A stretch of 19,746 bases of DNA from NCBI GenBank assembly GCA_004556055.1, contig SFIW01000042.1:1-19746 (forward strand), read 5' to 3'. The notes beneath the pieces are model-generated. The model had not been told where the DNA came from. It searched no databases and saw only the letters and a list, made by a program, of their open reading frames with translations. The translations under genes were made by a program, and so were the position numbers. Shown here in pieces: positions 1 to 6,958 of the stretch (position 1 is its first letter; the number at the start of each line of letters is the position of its first letter). This DNA is from Planctomycetaceae bacterium (lineage in GTDB: Bacteria; Planctomycetota; Planctomycetia; Pirellulales; Thermoguttaceae).

Positions 1-7
1 AATATTG

Positions 8-67
8 TTAGTCCCTCTGCAACTCATACCACAGACCGTTGCCCTCGTCAAAGATGTACTTTTCCAT
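8..67 (-). pseudogene. TnpV-like transposon protein, N-terminal fragment ending in an early stop
   Basis: A 19-codon reading frame starts with ATG at 67 and ends in TAA at 10-8. A strong Shine-Dalgarno sequence (GGAGGT, 74-79 on the minus strand) sits 6 bases before the ATG. The peptide begins MEKYIFDEGNGLWYELQRD. From memory this closely matches the conserved start of TnpV proteins carried by conjugative transposons of gut Firmicutes (MxKYIFDESNGLWYELQGD followed by YY..P). Here a stop replaces the residue after the Asp. The frame lies 58 bases behind the guaA stop codon on the same strand. I infer a decayed or truncated remnant of an element integrated at guaA. The window ends 7 bases later, so the rest cannot be seen. 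The family assignment rests on recall of a short motif. Confidence 0.5.
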
Positions 68-112
68 GAAATTACCTCCATTTTTTGTGATTATCGTGCC
101 GCAACGGGTTCG

Positions 113-127
113 GAGTTTCAAAAACTC
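113..127. other. Inverted repeat overlapping the guaA stop codon (possible attachment-site core)
   Basis: On the minus strand GAGTTT-TTG-AAACTC forms a perfect 6-bp inverted repeat with a 3-base centre, and it overlaps the guaA TGA (128-126). There is no following T-run, so it does not look like a terminator. The 3' end of guaA is a known target of integrating islands, and a TnpV-like fragment lies directly beyond it. A crossover or attachment core here is therefore plausible but inferred; no second copy of the site is visible in the window. Confidence 0.3.
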
Positions 128-1697
128 ACTCCCACTCGATCGTTGCAGGGGGTTTCGAGCTAATATCGTACACGACGCGGTTCACGCCGTTGACCTCGTT
201 GATGACGCGCGACGAAATCTTCGCAAGAACGTCGTACGGCAGGCGCGACCAGTCGGCGGTCATGAAGTCGACCGTCGAGACGCAGCGCACCGCGATCGCG
301 TTTTCGTACGTGCGCCCGTCCCCCATGACGCCGACGCTGCGCACGGGGAGCAAGACGGCGAAGACTTGCGACGTCTCGCGATATAGACCTGCGGCGACGA
401 TCTCGTCCACGACGATCGCGTCCGCTTCACGGAGGCAGTCGAGCGCCTTCTTCGTCACCGCGCCAAGGCAACGCACCGCCAGCCCAGGACCGGGGAACGG
501 ATGACGCCATACCAATTCTTCCGGCAACCCTAACTCAAGCCCGACGCGTCGCACGTCCCCCTTGAAGAGCTCGCGAAGGGGTTCGATCAGGTCGAATTCC
601 AAATCTTCCGGGAGTCCGCCGACGTTGTGGTGGAACTTAATCGTCGCCGCTTGGCCACCCTTCTTGCCGCCGCTTTCGATCACGTCCGGATAAATCGTCC
701 CCTGCGCGAGGAACTTCGCCCCGTCGATCTTCTTCGCTTCCTCCGAGAAAACGTCGATGAACGTCTTACCGATGATCTTGCGCTTCTGCTGCGGATCGTC
801 CACTCCCGCTAGCAACGATAGGAAACGCTCTTCCGCGTTCGCAATCACTAGATTCACGTCGAAATTCTCACGGAAAACCTTCGCGACGTTTTCGATTTCG
901 TTCTTGCGCATCATCCCGTTGTCGACGCAGATGCACGTAAGCTGATTCCCGATCGCGCGCGAAATCAACGCCGCCACGACCGCCGAGTCCACGCCCCCGG
1001 AGAGCCCGCAGATCACGCGTTCCTTCCCGACCTTCGCGCGAATCTTCTCGATCGCCGTCGCCACGAAATTCTTCATCGTCCACTTGCGCGACGAACGGCA
1101 TATCTTCACCACGAAGTTCGTCAAAAGCTCTCGCCCTTGCGCCGTGTGCGTCACTTCCGGATGGAACTGGATCCCGTAGAAGGGAATCGAACGCATGCGC
1201 ACCGCCGCGTTCGGGCACGTCGACGTCGACGCCAACGTCTCAAAATCCTCCGACATGCGCGTCGCTTGATCCCCGTGGCTCATCCAGACCTGCGACGTCT
1301 CGGAGAGTCCTTCAAACAACGGGGTGGCGCGTCCCGCGTCGCTCACCGTCAATTCGGCGGGACCGTATTCGCGTCGTTCCGCAGATTCCACCGCCGCGCC
1401 AAAGAGCTTACATGTCAACTGCATGCCGTAGCAAACGCCTAATATCGGAACGCCGAGTTTGTAGATTTCCGGGTCGATTTTCGGCGCGGTCTCGTCGTAA
1501 ACGCTCGACGGGCCCCCCGACAAAATAATCCCGATCGGTTTTCGCGCGGCGATTTCTTGCGCCGTCGCGTCGCATGGAATAATCTCGCAGTAGGTCTGAT
1601 TTTCGCGCACGCGTTGCGCTAAAAGCTGCGTGTACTGCGATCCAAAGTCCAACACCAGTATAATTTCGCCGTTTGTGTTCTGATCGTCCGACGTCAT
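126..1697 (-). CDS. guaA: GMP synthase (glutamine-hydrolysing)
   Basis: This enzyme converts XMP to GMP in the cytoplasm, using ATP and glutamine; it is the last step of guanine nucleotide synthesis. The 523 residues match the family length. Residues about 10-205 form a class I glutamine amidotransferase domain with nucleophile Cys89 (GVCYGM) and the His179/Glu181 pair (FHPEV). Residues about 210-400 form the ATP pyrophosphatase domain with the SGGVDS P-loop at 233-238. The C-terminal dimerisation domain ends in the typical PPATIEWE. The ATG at 1697 is preceded by AAGGAA at good spacing. The gene stands alone on its strand and is divergent from the gene at 2057. Its 3' end borders a transposon-protein fragment but is itself intact. 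Confidence 0.97.
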   Translation of the reverse strand: MTSDDQNTNGEIILVLDFGSQYTQLLAQRVRENQTYCEIIPCDATAQEIAARKPIGIILSGGPSSVYDETAPKIDPEIYKLGVPILGVCYGMQLTCKLFGAAVESAERREYGPAELTVSDAGRATPLFEGLSETSQVWMSHGDQATRMSEDFETLASTSTCPNAAVRMRSIPFYGIQFHPEVTHTAQGRELLTNFVVKICRSSRKWTMKNFVATAIEKIRAKVGKERVICGLSGGVDSAVVAALISRAIGNQLTCICVDNGMMRKNEIENVAKVFRENFDVNLVIANAEERFLSLLAGVDDPQQKRKIIGKTFIDVFSEEAKKIDGAKFLAQGTIYPDVIESGGKKGGQAATIKFHHNVGGLPEDLEFDLIEPLRELFKGDVRRVGLELGLPEELVWRHPFPGPGLAVRCLGAVTKKALDCLREADAIVVDEIVAAGLYRETSQVFAVLLPVRSVGVMGDGRTYENAIAVRCVSTVDFMTADWSRLPYDVLAKISSRVINEVNGVNRVVYDISSKPPATIEWE

Positions 1698-2056
1698 AGA
1701 TTGGTTCCTTAGTAAGACTCAATGATTCTCTCGCGGCGCGGCGCGCCGACTCTCCTCTGATATTATACAGCGCTCGCGCCCGTCGCCTACCCGCGGCCAG
1801 CGCGTCTCCGTTAGTCGGAACGTCTCCGCGACAAAGAAACGACGTTTGGCGGATATTGTCAAACTAACTTTTTTCCGTCGGAAACGAACTCAAATGAAGT
1901 TCTACCGATTTTTTCGTCGGAATAATTAAAAATTCCTTAAAAATATGCATACCCGCTCAAGGCGTCTTTTCTCATTAACAGATATTCTATATAATGAGTC
2001 AAGGTATTTTTTAGGTTCTGTAAGGATCAGCATCCGTTCCGCTTCGAGGCCCTTTT
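1698..2056. promoter_or_regulatory. Divergent intergenic region between guaA and the gene at 2057
   Basis: This 359-bp gap has no credible gene. Its right half is much more AT-rich than the surroundings. A plus-strand TATAAT lies at 1990-1995 with a weak TTTTCT (1967-1972) 17 bp upstream; it could drive the gene at 2057 with a leader of about 55 bases. The heptamer GTCGGAA occurs three times (1814-1820, 1877-1883, 1916-1922). The last two sit in matching T-rich contexts 39 bp apart, which could be an operator-like pair. No terminator or structured RNA was recognised. Confidence 0.4.
1762..1789 (-). promoter_or_regulatory. Possible guaA promoter
   Basis: A perfect TATAAT (1767-1762, minus strand) lies about 65 bases upstream of the guaA ATG. 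The best -35 at 16-bp spacing is TAGGCG (1789-1784), matching only 3 of 6 consensus bases. The -10 is convincing and the -35 is weak. Confidence 0.35.
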
Positions 2057-3013
2057 ATGACGCCAATTCGCACAGCTTCGTCGCGCCGTCCCGCGACGCG
2101 TCGCGCACCTCAACGCGCGACGTCTCGACCGCGTAAAAATCGCGGTCTGAGGCGTTTTTGCGTCGTTGTCGGGGGTCTTGTCTGCGTGATTGGAGCGTGC
2201 GCCGCGTTCTCCGCGCCTTTCAAGCTCTATGAAAAACCGGACTCAGCCGCTTCGCAAGGAATCGCGCGTCCGCTGCGTCCCCTTTTTTCACGAGGCGAAG
2301 GCGTCGATCCCTATTTCGCAAGCGTGAATCGCGACTGTTTGACAGGCGCTGGGGTCGTCGTCGATCCTCATGCGCCCGCGTCGACGCTCGACGTTTTCTC
2401 CGTCGACGATAGCGCCGTAGAACGCGGCGACGCGTACGACGAATCTCTCGCCGACAGTTTCAGCGCGGATACCAGCGCCTTCTTCGCCAACACAGGGGCG
2501 ACGATCGTTCCCGACGCGGAAGGCGCGCAGTTCGCGGATCTTCCCCTCCCCGATCCGACGGTCGAGGGCGCGGAGGACTTAGCGGTCGACTTTGGCGCGG
2601 ACGAAAAGCGCGCCACCTGGCAAGACGACCTCGAAATCGCGGAGATTGAAAGGATCGCCCTCCCGGAATATCGCGACGTCGGAGCCGCTTGGACCAACGG
2701 AGAATTTCAGATTGCGTCGCAGTTGCTCGACAACGGCAGGACTCTCGTCAATCCGACGCATCAGAATCGCATGATCGCGCTCACCTCGAAACAGACGTCG
2801 CAGCCTGAGCGTCTAGCGCGCGCGGAAGAAGAAAACGACGCGCGAATCCAACCGTTCTCCGACGTGCCGATCCCGCGTGAACCGCAAAATCAAACGCGCG
2901 TCACTCCGGAGGGCGTCGTTCTCGCTCCCTCCGGATATCGCCGCGCCGGGAGCGCCTCGGGGTCTTCTCCTACCGGAGTCCAATCGATCGGCGAAGCGAA
3001 GCTCGTCTTCTAA
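2057..3013 (+). CDS. Unrecognised protein with a basic N-terminus and one membrane span
   Basis: I do not recognise this 318-residue protein. The first 33 residues are very rich in Arg and Pro. A hydrophobic segment follows at about 34-54 (start FCVVVGGLVCVIGACAAF), fitting a signal anchor with the bulk of the protein outside the cytoplasm. The rest is acidic, low in hydrophobic residues and without visible domains, repeats or catalytic motifs, so it is probably largely extended or disordered. The ATG at 2057 has GAGG 7 bases upstream. The gene is alone on the plus strand and ends at a strong hairpin terminator shared with the converging his genes. The reading frame is clearly the coding one by its GCG/GAC-rich codons, but function is unknown. 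Confidence 0.75.
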   Translation: MTPIRTASSRRPATRRAPQRATSRPRKNRGLRRFCVVVGGLVCVIGACAAFSAPFKLYEKPDSAASQGIARPLRPLFSRGEGVDPYFASVNRDCLTGAGVVVDPHAPASTLDVFSVDDSAVERGDAYDESLADSFSADTSAFFANTGATIVPDAEGAQFADLPLPDPTVEGAEDLAVDFGADEKRATWQDDLEIAEIERIALPEYRDVGAAWTNGEFQIASQLLDNGRTLVNPTHQNRMIALTSKQTSQPERLARAEEENDARIQPFSDVPIPREPQNQTRVTPEGVVLAPSGYRRAGSASGSSPTGVQSIGEAKLVF

Positions 3014-3086
3014 GATCGCCATCCCAGGATCCCTCAGAACGTATGATTTCTTGGAAAGGAAGATCCCCCTTCCCCTGATAAAACGA

Positions 3087-3140
3087 AACCCGTCGCGTCA
3101 GTTTTTGCCCAACGCGACGGGTTCTTCTTTTTCCTTTCCT
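3087..3140. terminator. Bidirectional hairpin terminator between the 2057 gene and hisB
   Basis: A perfect 12-bp stem (AACCCGTCGCGT at 3087-3098 with ACGCGACGGGTT at 3112-3123) encloses a 13-base loop. A T-rich tail (CTTCTTTTTCC) follows on the plus strand, and a shorter TTTCGTTTT follows on the minus strand. It sits between converging genes, so it can end both transcripts. Confidence 0.85.
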
Positions 3141-3154
3141 CTTTCGCGGCGCTC

Positions 3155-3784
3155 TTAGAGCGTTCCCTTCGTGCTCGGAACGCCCGTCTGACGCGGATCG
3201 CTCTCCACCGCGGCTCGCATCGCGCGCGCCGTCGCCTTGAAGATCGCTTCCGAGATATGGTGGCCGTTCTGACCGTACGGCACGTTGACGTGGAGGTTGC
3301 ACGCCGACGCGTTCACAAATCCTAGCCAGAATTCACGCACCAGCTCTAAATCGAAGTTCCCGACGCGTTCGACCGGAAACGTCGCGTTGTAAACCAAATA
3401 GGGACGCCCCGAGAAGTCGATCGCCGTCTGCGCCAGCGTCTCGTCCATCGGCAAGATGAAGAAGCCGTAACGACGGATCCCCTTCTTGTCCCCCAGCGCC
3501 TTCGCAACCGCCTGGCCCAGCGCGATCCCAACGTCTTCCACCGTATGATGACCGTCGACGTCGAGGTCGCCGTGAACCGTCAATTCAAGGTCGATCTTCG
3601 AGTGCGCCGAAAGTAGCGTCAGCATATGGTTGAAGAATCCCAGCCCCGTGTCGATTTTCGAAACGCCGTCTCCGTCAAGGTTGATCTTGAGTTGAATTTG
3701 CGTTTCCTTCGTATTGCGTACAATTTCCGCCGTTCGCACCACGCCCTTCCTTTCTCCGCTCCTCTTTGGAGCGATTGTCGTCAC
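3155..3784 (-). CDS. hisB: Imidazoleglycerol-phosphate dehydratase
   Basis: This enzyme dehydrates imidazole-glycerol phosphate to imidazole-acetol phosphate in histidine synthesis. The two metal-binding half-sites are visible: DGHHTVED at about 77-84, and GHHISEAIFKA at about 174-184. The C-terminus (DPRQTGVPSTKG) is typical. It is the monofunctional form, without a phosphatase domain. The GTG at 3784 overlaps the hisC stop (GTGA), implying translational coupling. A second candidate is GTG at 3739, seven bases after AAGGAA, which would start right at the conserved RTAEI block and give 194 residues. Sequence alone does not decide between them. It is the last gene of the run and is followed by the shared terminator. 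Confidence 0.95.
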   Translation of the reverse strand: MTTIAPKRSGERKGVVRTAEIVRNTKETQIQLKINLDGDGVSKIDTGLGFFNHMLTLLSAHSKIDLELTVHGDLDVDGHHTVEDVGIALGQAVAKALGDKKGIRRYGFFILPMDETLAQTAIDFSGRPYLVYNATFPVERVGNFDLELVREFWLGFVNASACNLHVNVPYGQNGHHISEAIFKATARAMRAAVESDPRQTGVPSTKGTL

Positions 3785-4911
3785 CTTGACCCGTTAAGAA
3801 ACGCTTCGACAAGCGCCAAGCATCGATCCGTGTCTTCGTCGGTTCCGACGCTGATTCTCAGCCCGTCGCCGTACCCCTTGTAGTTCATGTATCGCACAAG
3901 ATAGCCGTTCTTTTTGAGGAAGAGGTAGAGCTCCTCGTGCGAGACTTCGTCGTTCGGCCACCGATTCCAGGTGAAATTGGCGTACGAAGTCGGGACGACG
4001 AATCCGAGTTCGCGCATTCGGTTCTGGAGCCGCTCGCGCGTGTCGACGATCTTCTTCGTCGTCGCGGCGAGCCATTCTTGATCCTGAATCGCGGCGGTCG
4101 CGGCGGCGATCGAGAGCGCGTCGCAGTTGTACGAGTCCTTTACCTTGAAGGTCTCCGCGATCATCTCGGGACGCGCGATCATGAATCCGAAACGCAGCCC
4201 CGCCAACGCGTACGACTTGCTCATCGTGCGCGAGATGATAATCCGCGGATTCTTCTTCACGAGCCCGACGCAGTTTTCCCCGGCGAAGTCGGCGTACGCT
4301 TCGTCAATCACGATCGGGCACGGCAAAGAGTCTGCGATCTTGAGGATTTCGCCCTGCGACAAGCGCGTTCCCGAAGGGCTGTTCGGGTTCGGGAGATAGA
4401 CGAGCTTGAGGTCGTCCTTCTTGACGTCTTCCAACGGCGAGACGCGATATTGCGCTTCGGAGGTCTCCGCAGGGGACTGCGTGAAGTACGACGGAAGGGT
4501 CCAGTCGTCGAGGAATCGCACCTCTTCGCTCCGCGCGCCTTGGATCTCCGCAAGGGACTTGTACAGGATATAGCTCGGATAAGGAAGTCTGAGGAGTTGC
4601 CCTTCTCCGACGAAAGTGCGCGTCAAAATCGTCAACACGTCGTCGCTTCCGTTTCCGCACATAATCCAGTCGGGCTCCACTCCGTAAACGGAGGCGGCGG
4701 CTTCACGGAACGCTTGGCCTGCGGCGTTCGGATAACGCGACAAGCCCTTGTCCGCGACCGCGCGGATCGCGTCGTACGCCTTCTCCGACGCGCGATATGG
4801 ATTCTCGTTGGTGTTGAGCTTGACGGCCTCGCCCTCTTTAGGTTGCTCGCCGGGGACGTATCCCCCCATCGCTTGAATATTTGGTCGAACGAACGACATA
4901 GTATTCCTCAT
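3781..4911 (-). CDS. hisC: Histidinol-phosphate aminotransferase
   Basis: This PLP-dependent class I/II aminotransferase makes histidinol phosphate from imidazole-acetol phosphate and glutamate, the step after HisB. The 376 residues fit the family. LNTNENPY (about 32-39) is the substrate-binding start, DEAYADF (about 203-209) contains the PLP-ring Asp, and the Schiff-base Lys is K232 in SRTMSKSYALAGLRFGF. Two in-frame ATGs occur, at 4911 and 4899. The second is preceded by GAGGAA and gives MSFVRPNI, so the true start may be 4899 (372 residues). It follows menA by 21 bases and overlaps hisB by 4 bases, so the genes are almost surely cotranscribed. Confidence 0.95.
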   Translation of the reverse strand: MRNTMSFVRPNIQAMGGYVPGEQPKEGEAVKLNTNENPYRASEKAYDAIRAVADKGLSRYPNAAGQAFREAAASVYGVEPDWIMCGNGSDDVLTILTRTFVGEGQLLRLPYPSYILYKSLAEIQGARSEEVRFLDDWTLPSYFTQSPAETSEAQYRVSPLEDVKKDDLKLVYLPNPNSPSGTRLSQGEILKIADSLPCPIVIDEAYADFAGENCVGLVKKNPRIIISRTMSKSYALAGLRFGFMIARPEMIAETFKVKDSYNCDALSIAAATAAIQDQEWLAATTKKIVDTRERLQNRMRELGFVVPTSYANFTWNRWPNDEVSHEELYLFLKKNGYLVRYMNYKGYGDGLRISVGTDEDTDRCLALVEAFLNGSR

Positions 4912-4932
4912 AAGACCCGAAAAACAAAAACT

Positions 4933-5877
4933 TTAGACTGGGAATCCTACCGCCAGCATAACGGCAAGCAGGAGCAAATTACGCGCGCTCAACCCGAGAA
5001 TACGCACCAAACCTTTCCCTTCGCGAATCTTAGACATCTCCCTCCACGTCTTCAAATGCAGGAATAAGTAGACGCAAAGTCCCGCGCAAAGCGCAAAGCG
5101 CGGAAAGAGCTGACGATAAATCAACAGCCCGACAAGGAACGCCGCCGCGAGCCCGTTAAAGAGATAGAAATATCTCCCGAAACGTTCCCCAAAGATCGCG
5201 ACAAGGGTGAGCTTGCCATGCGCGCGATCTTCGTCGCGATCGCGATAGTTGTTCGCCACGAGGATATTGTCGACGACAAGCCCCATCGCGAACCCCAAAA
5301 GAATCGCGTCTTGCGAAATGGTTCCCGTCTGCAAATAGTACGTGAACGTCACCGAAACGACGCCGAAGAACGCGATCACAAGCGCGTCTCCTAGCCCGAT
5401 ATACGCCAGCGGCTTGGGCCCCGCGCTATACAACAAACAAAAGACCGCGCAAACCGCGCCCACCGGAATCAGCTTCACGCCGCCGTAAGGGAGCGCGCCG
5501 AGTCCGAACGCGCAGGCGATTCCGAGCATAATAAAGGTTGCGACGAGCATCTGCTTCGGAGAAACCCACCCTTCGGCGACGACGCGAAGGGGGCCTTTTC
5601 TTTCAGAGGTATCCGCGCCCTTCTTGAAGTCGGAATAGTCGTTAATGAAGTTGGCGGCGATCTGGGCGAAGAGCGCGAAACCGACGCAGCAGATCGCGGG
5701 CACAATAGCGAAGTGGAGCGCTTCGACTTGGAGATCGCGATACGCGAGTGAGAGCGCCGCGATCACGGGGGAAAGGGACGCGACGAGAGTCGGAATACGC
5801 GCGGCTTGAAGCCACACGACGACCGGATTATTGGGCTTGCGCGGAGCATGGTCGGTTTCTTGCTGTCGATCGCTCAT
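4933..5877 (-). CDS. menA: UbiA-family prenyltransferase, probably 1,4-dihydroxy-2-naphthoate polyprenyltransferase
   Basis: This integral membrane enzyme would attach a polyprenyl chain to dihydroxynaphthoate in menaquinone synthesis. The protein has 314 residues and about eight to nine hydrophobic segments. The two Mg-diphosphate binding motifs are visible: NDYSDFKKGAD at 79-89 and NNYRDRDED at 209-217. The sequence around them (SERKGPLRVVAEG, and the AHGKLTL stretch after the second motif) is MenA-like rather than UbiA-like. The related MqnP of the futalosine route remains an alternative. The ATG at 5877 has AAAGGAG 7-8 bases upstream. It sits 27 bases after the response regulator and 21 before hisC. 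It suggests menaquinone-based, possibly anaerobic, respiration. Confidence 0.87.
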   Translation of the reverse strand: MSDRQQETDHAPRKPNNPVVVWLQAARIPTLVASLSPVIAALSLAYRDLQVEALHFAIVPAICCVGFALFAQIAANFINDYSDFKKGADTSERKGPLRVVAEGWVSPKQMLVATFIMLGIACAFGLGALPYGGVKLIPVGAVCAVFCLLYSAGPKPLAYIGLGDALVIAFFGVVSVTFTYYLQTGTISQDAILLGFAMGLVVDNILVANNYRDRDEDRAHGKLTLVAIFGERFGRYFYLFNGLAAAFLVGLLIYRQLFPRFALCAGLCVYLFLHLKTWREMSKIREGKGLVRILGLSARNLLLLAVMLAVGFPV

Positions 5878-5904
5878 AAACGGCTCCTTTCGTGCAGGAA
5901 GAGA

Positions 5905-6366
5905 CTACGCCTTTTTCTTGGGAGCGAAAGCGTCTTCCATCGAATCGACGTACTGTCGTAATCGTTCGAGTTCGCTCGTGACGGAACGAAGTTTGAGTAG
6001 ATTCTCGACGCGAATGAGGAGCTCGATTTGATTGATCGGCTTGCTGAGGAAATCGTCGCACCCGACGGCGACGGCGCGTTCGACGTCGCCGAGATCGCTC
6101 AGTGCGGTGACCATGAGGATCATGACGGAAGAGGTTTCCGGCTCCTTCTTGAGCTTCTCGCAGACTTCAAAGCCGCTGAGCTTGGGCATCATGACGTCGA
6201 GCAAAATGAGATCGGGCTTGAAAGACGCGGTCTTGTCAAGAGTTTCCTGTCCGTCGGCGGCGTATTCGAGCTCATAGTTTCCCTCGGAAAGAAAGGCTTC
6301 CAAGAGCTCGCGATTAAAGGGTTCGTCGTCAGCGATCAGAATACGGCTTTTTCGTGCGTCGGTCAT
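5905..6366 (-). CDS. Single-domain response regulator with a C-terminal coiled coil
   Basis: This is a CheY-like receiver with no DNA-binding or enzymatic output domain. With the start at 6366 it has 153 residues: acidic pair D13/D14 (IADDE), phosphoacceptor D57 (LILLDVMMP), T87 (MVTA) and K109 (FLSKPIN). After about residue 120 a charged helix (LLKLRSVTSELERLRQY) resembles the coiled-coil tail of PleD/DivK-like regulators. An upstream TTG at 6417 in frame gives a longer version but lacks a ribosome site, whereas the ATG at 6366 follows AAAGGA by 8 bases. No cognate kinase is encoded in the window. It lies between a TPR protein and menA, so it may act by protein-protein contact; its target is unknown. 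Confidence 0.88.
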   Translation of the reverse strand: MTDARKSRILIADDEPFNRELLEAFLSEGNYELEYAADGQETLDKTASFKPDLILLDVMMPKLSGFEVCEKLKKEPETSSVMILMVTALSDLGDVERAVAVGCDDFLSKPINQIELLIRVENLLKLRSVTSELERLRQYVDSMEDAFAPKKKA

Positions 6367-6417
6367 AACATCAATCCTTTGTCCTATATTGAGACGTTCG
6401 TTAAAGGTCGGCGTCAA

Positions 6418-6876
6418 CTAGTTCTGTTCTTCGTCTTGCGTTTTGGCGTCTTTTTCCGACTCGTTCTCAGAAACATCGGAATTTTCCGCGTTCTTTTCTC
6501 GCTCGGCGAGCTCCTTCTTTCTCAGTTCGTTCATCTTTTTGAGCTGAGACGCGAAGCGCAACTCCTGCGCTTTCATGAGGGCGTCTTCCGCGCGTTCATG
6601 ATTTCCGCATTTGATCGCCAAGGAGCTGAAGGCTGTGAAATAGAAGGGATCGTCCTGTTCAATTTCGCACGCTTTCTGCATGGCGTCAAGGGACGTTTCC
6701 TCGTCCCCTTTCTCCAGCGAGAAGACGGCGAGGGCGAGCCACGCGAGTCCGTAATCGGGATAGACCTCCAAGAGAGCTTTGATTTCGCGAATCGCTTTGG
6801 CGAGCTCGCCATCTTGCTGAAGCGCGACCGCTTCGTCGTACCAAAGAACTTTGTCTTTCGTGTTCGAATCACCCAT
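6418..6876 (-). CDS. Small TPR-repeat protein
   Basis: The 152 residues contain about three tetratricopeptide-like helical pairs, at roughly 10-43, 44-77 and 78-111 (for example the YPDYGLAWLALAVFSLEKGD and DDPFYFTAFSSLAIKCGNHE segments). A highly charged Lys/Glu tail of about 40 residues is probably disordered. No signal peptide is present, so it is cytoplasmic, and TPRs suggest a scaffold role. The ATG at 6876 has GAGGAA about 8-10 bases upstream. It is the first gene of the run leading to the response regulator (51 bases downstream), menA, hisC and hisB. A physical partnership with the response regulator is possible but inferred only from adjacency. Confidence 0.82.
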   Translation of the reverse strand: MGDSNTKDKVLWYDEAVALQQDGELAKAIREIKALLEVYPDYGLAWLALAVFSLEKGDEETSLDAMQKACEIEQDDPFYFTAFSSLAIKCGNHERAEDALMKAQELRFASQLKKMNELRKKELAEREKNAENSDVSENESEKDAKTQDEEQN

Positions 6877-6910
6877 GATTATATTTCCTCAATAGCGCGT
6901 TGAGGCGCGT

Positions 6911-6943
6911 AAAAAGCAAAATCGGCGTCGCGCTCGGCGACGC
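6911..6943 (-). terminator. Probable terminator after the DEAD-box helicase gene
   Basis: On the minus strand GCGTCGC (6943-6937) and GCGACGC (6931-6925) form a 7-bp stem with a 5-base loop. A CGATTTTGCTTTTT tail follows. It ends the helicase transcript just before the TPR gene, whose own promoter I could not find in the remaining space. Confidence 0.6.
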
Positions 6944-6958
6944 GGTATGAAATGATCG

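Noticed and set aside
1945..2136. 63-codon plus-strand frame before the 2057 gene
   Set aside because: It overlaps the promoter and start of the 2057 gene in another frame and has no ribosome site; the downstream ATG has one.
3937..5067. 376-codon plus-strand frame opposite hisC and menA
   Set aside because: It is antisense to two well-recognised genes, is rich in Arg/Val/Asp as expected from reading GCG/GAC codons backwards, and has no family resemblance.
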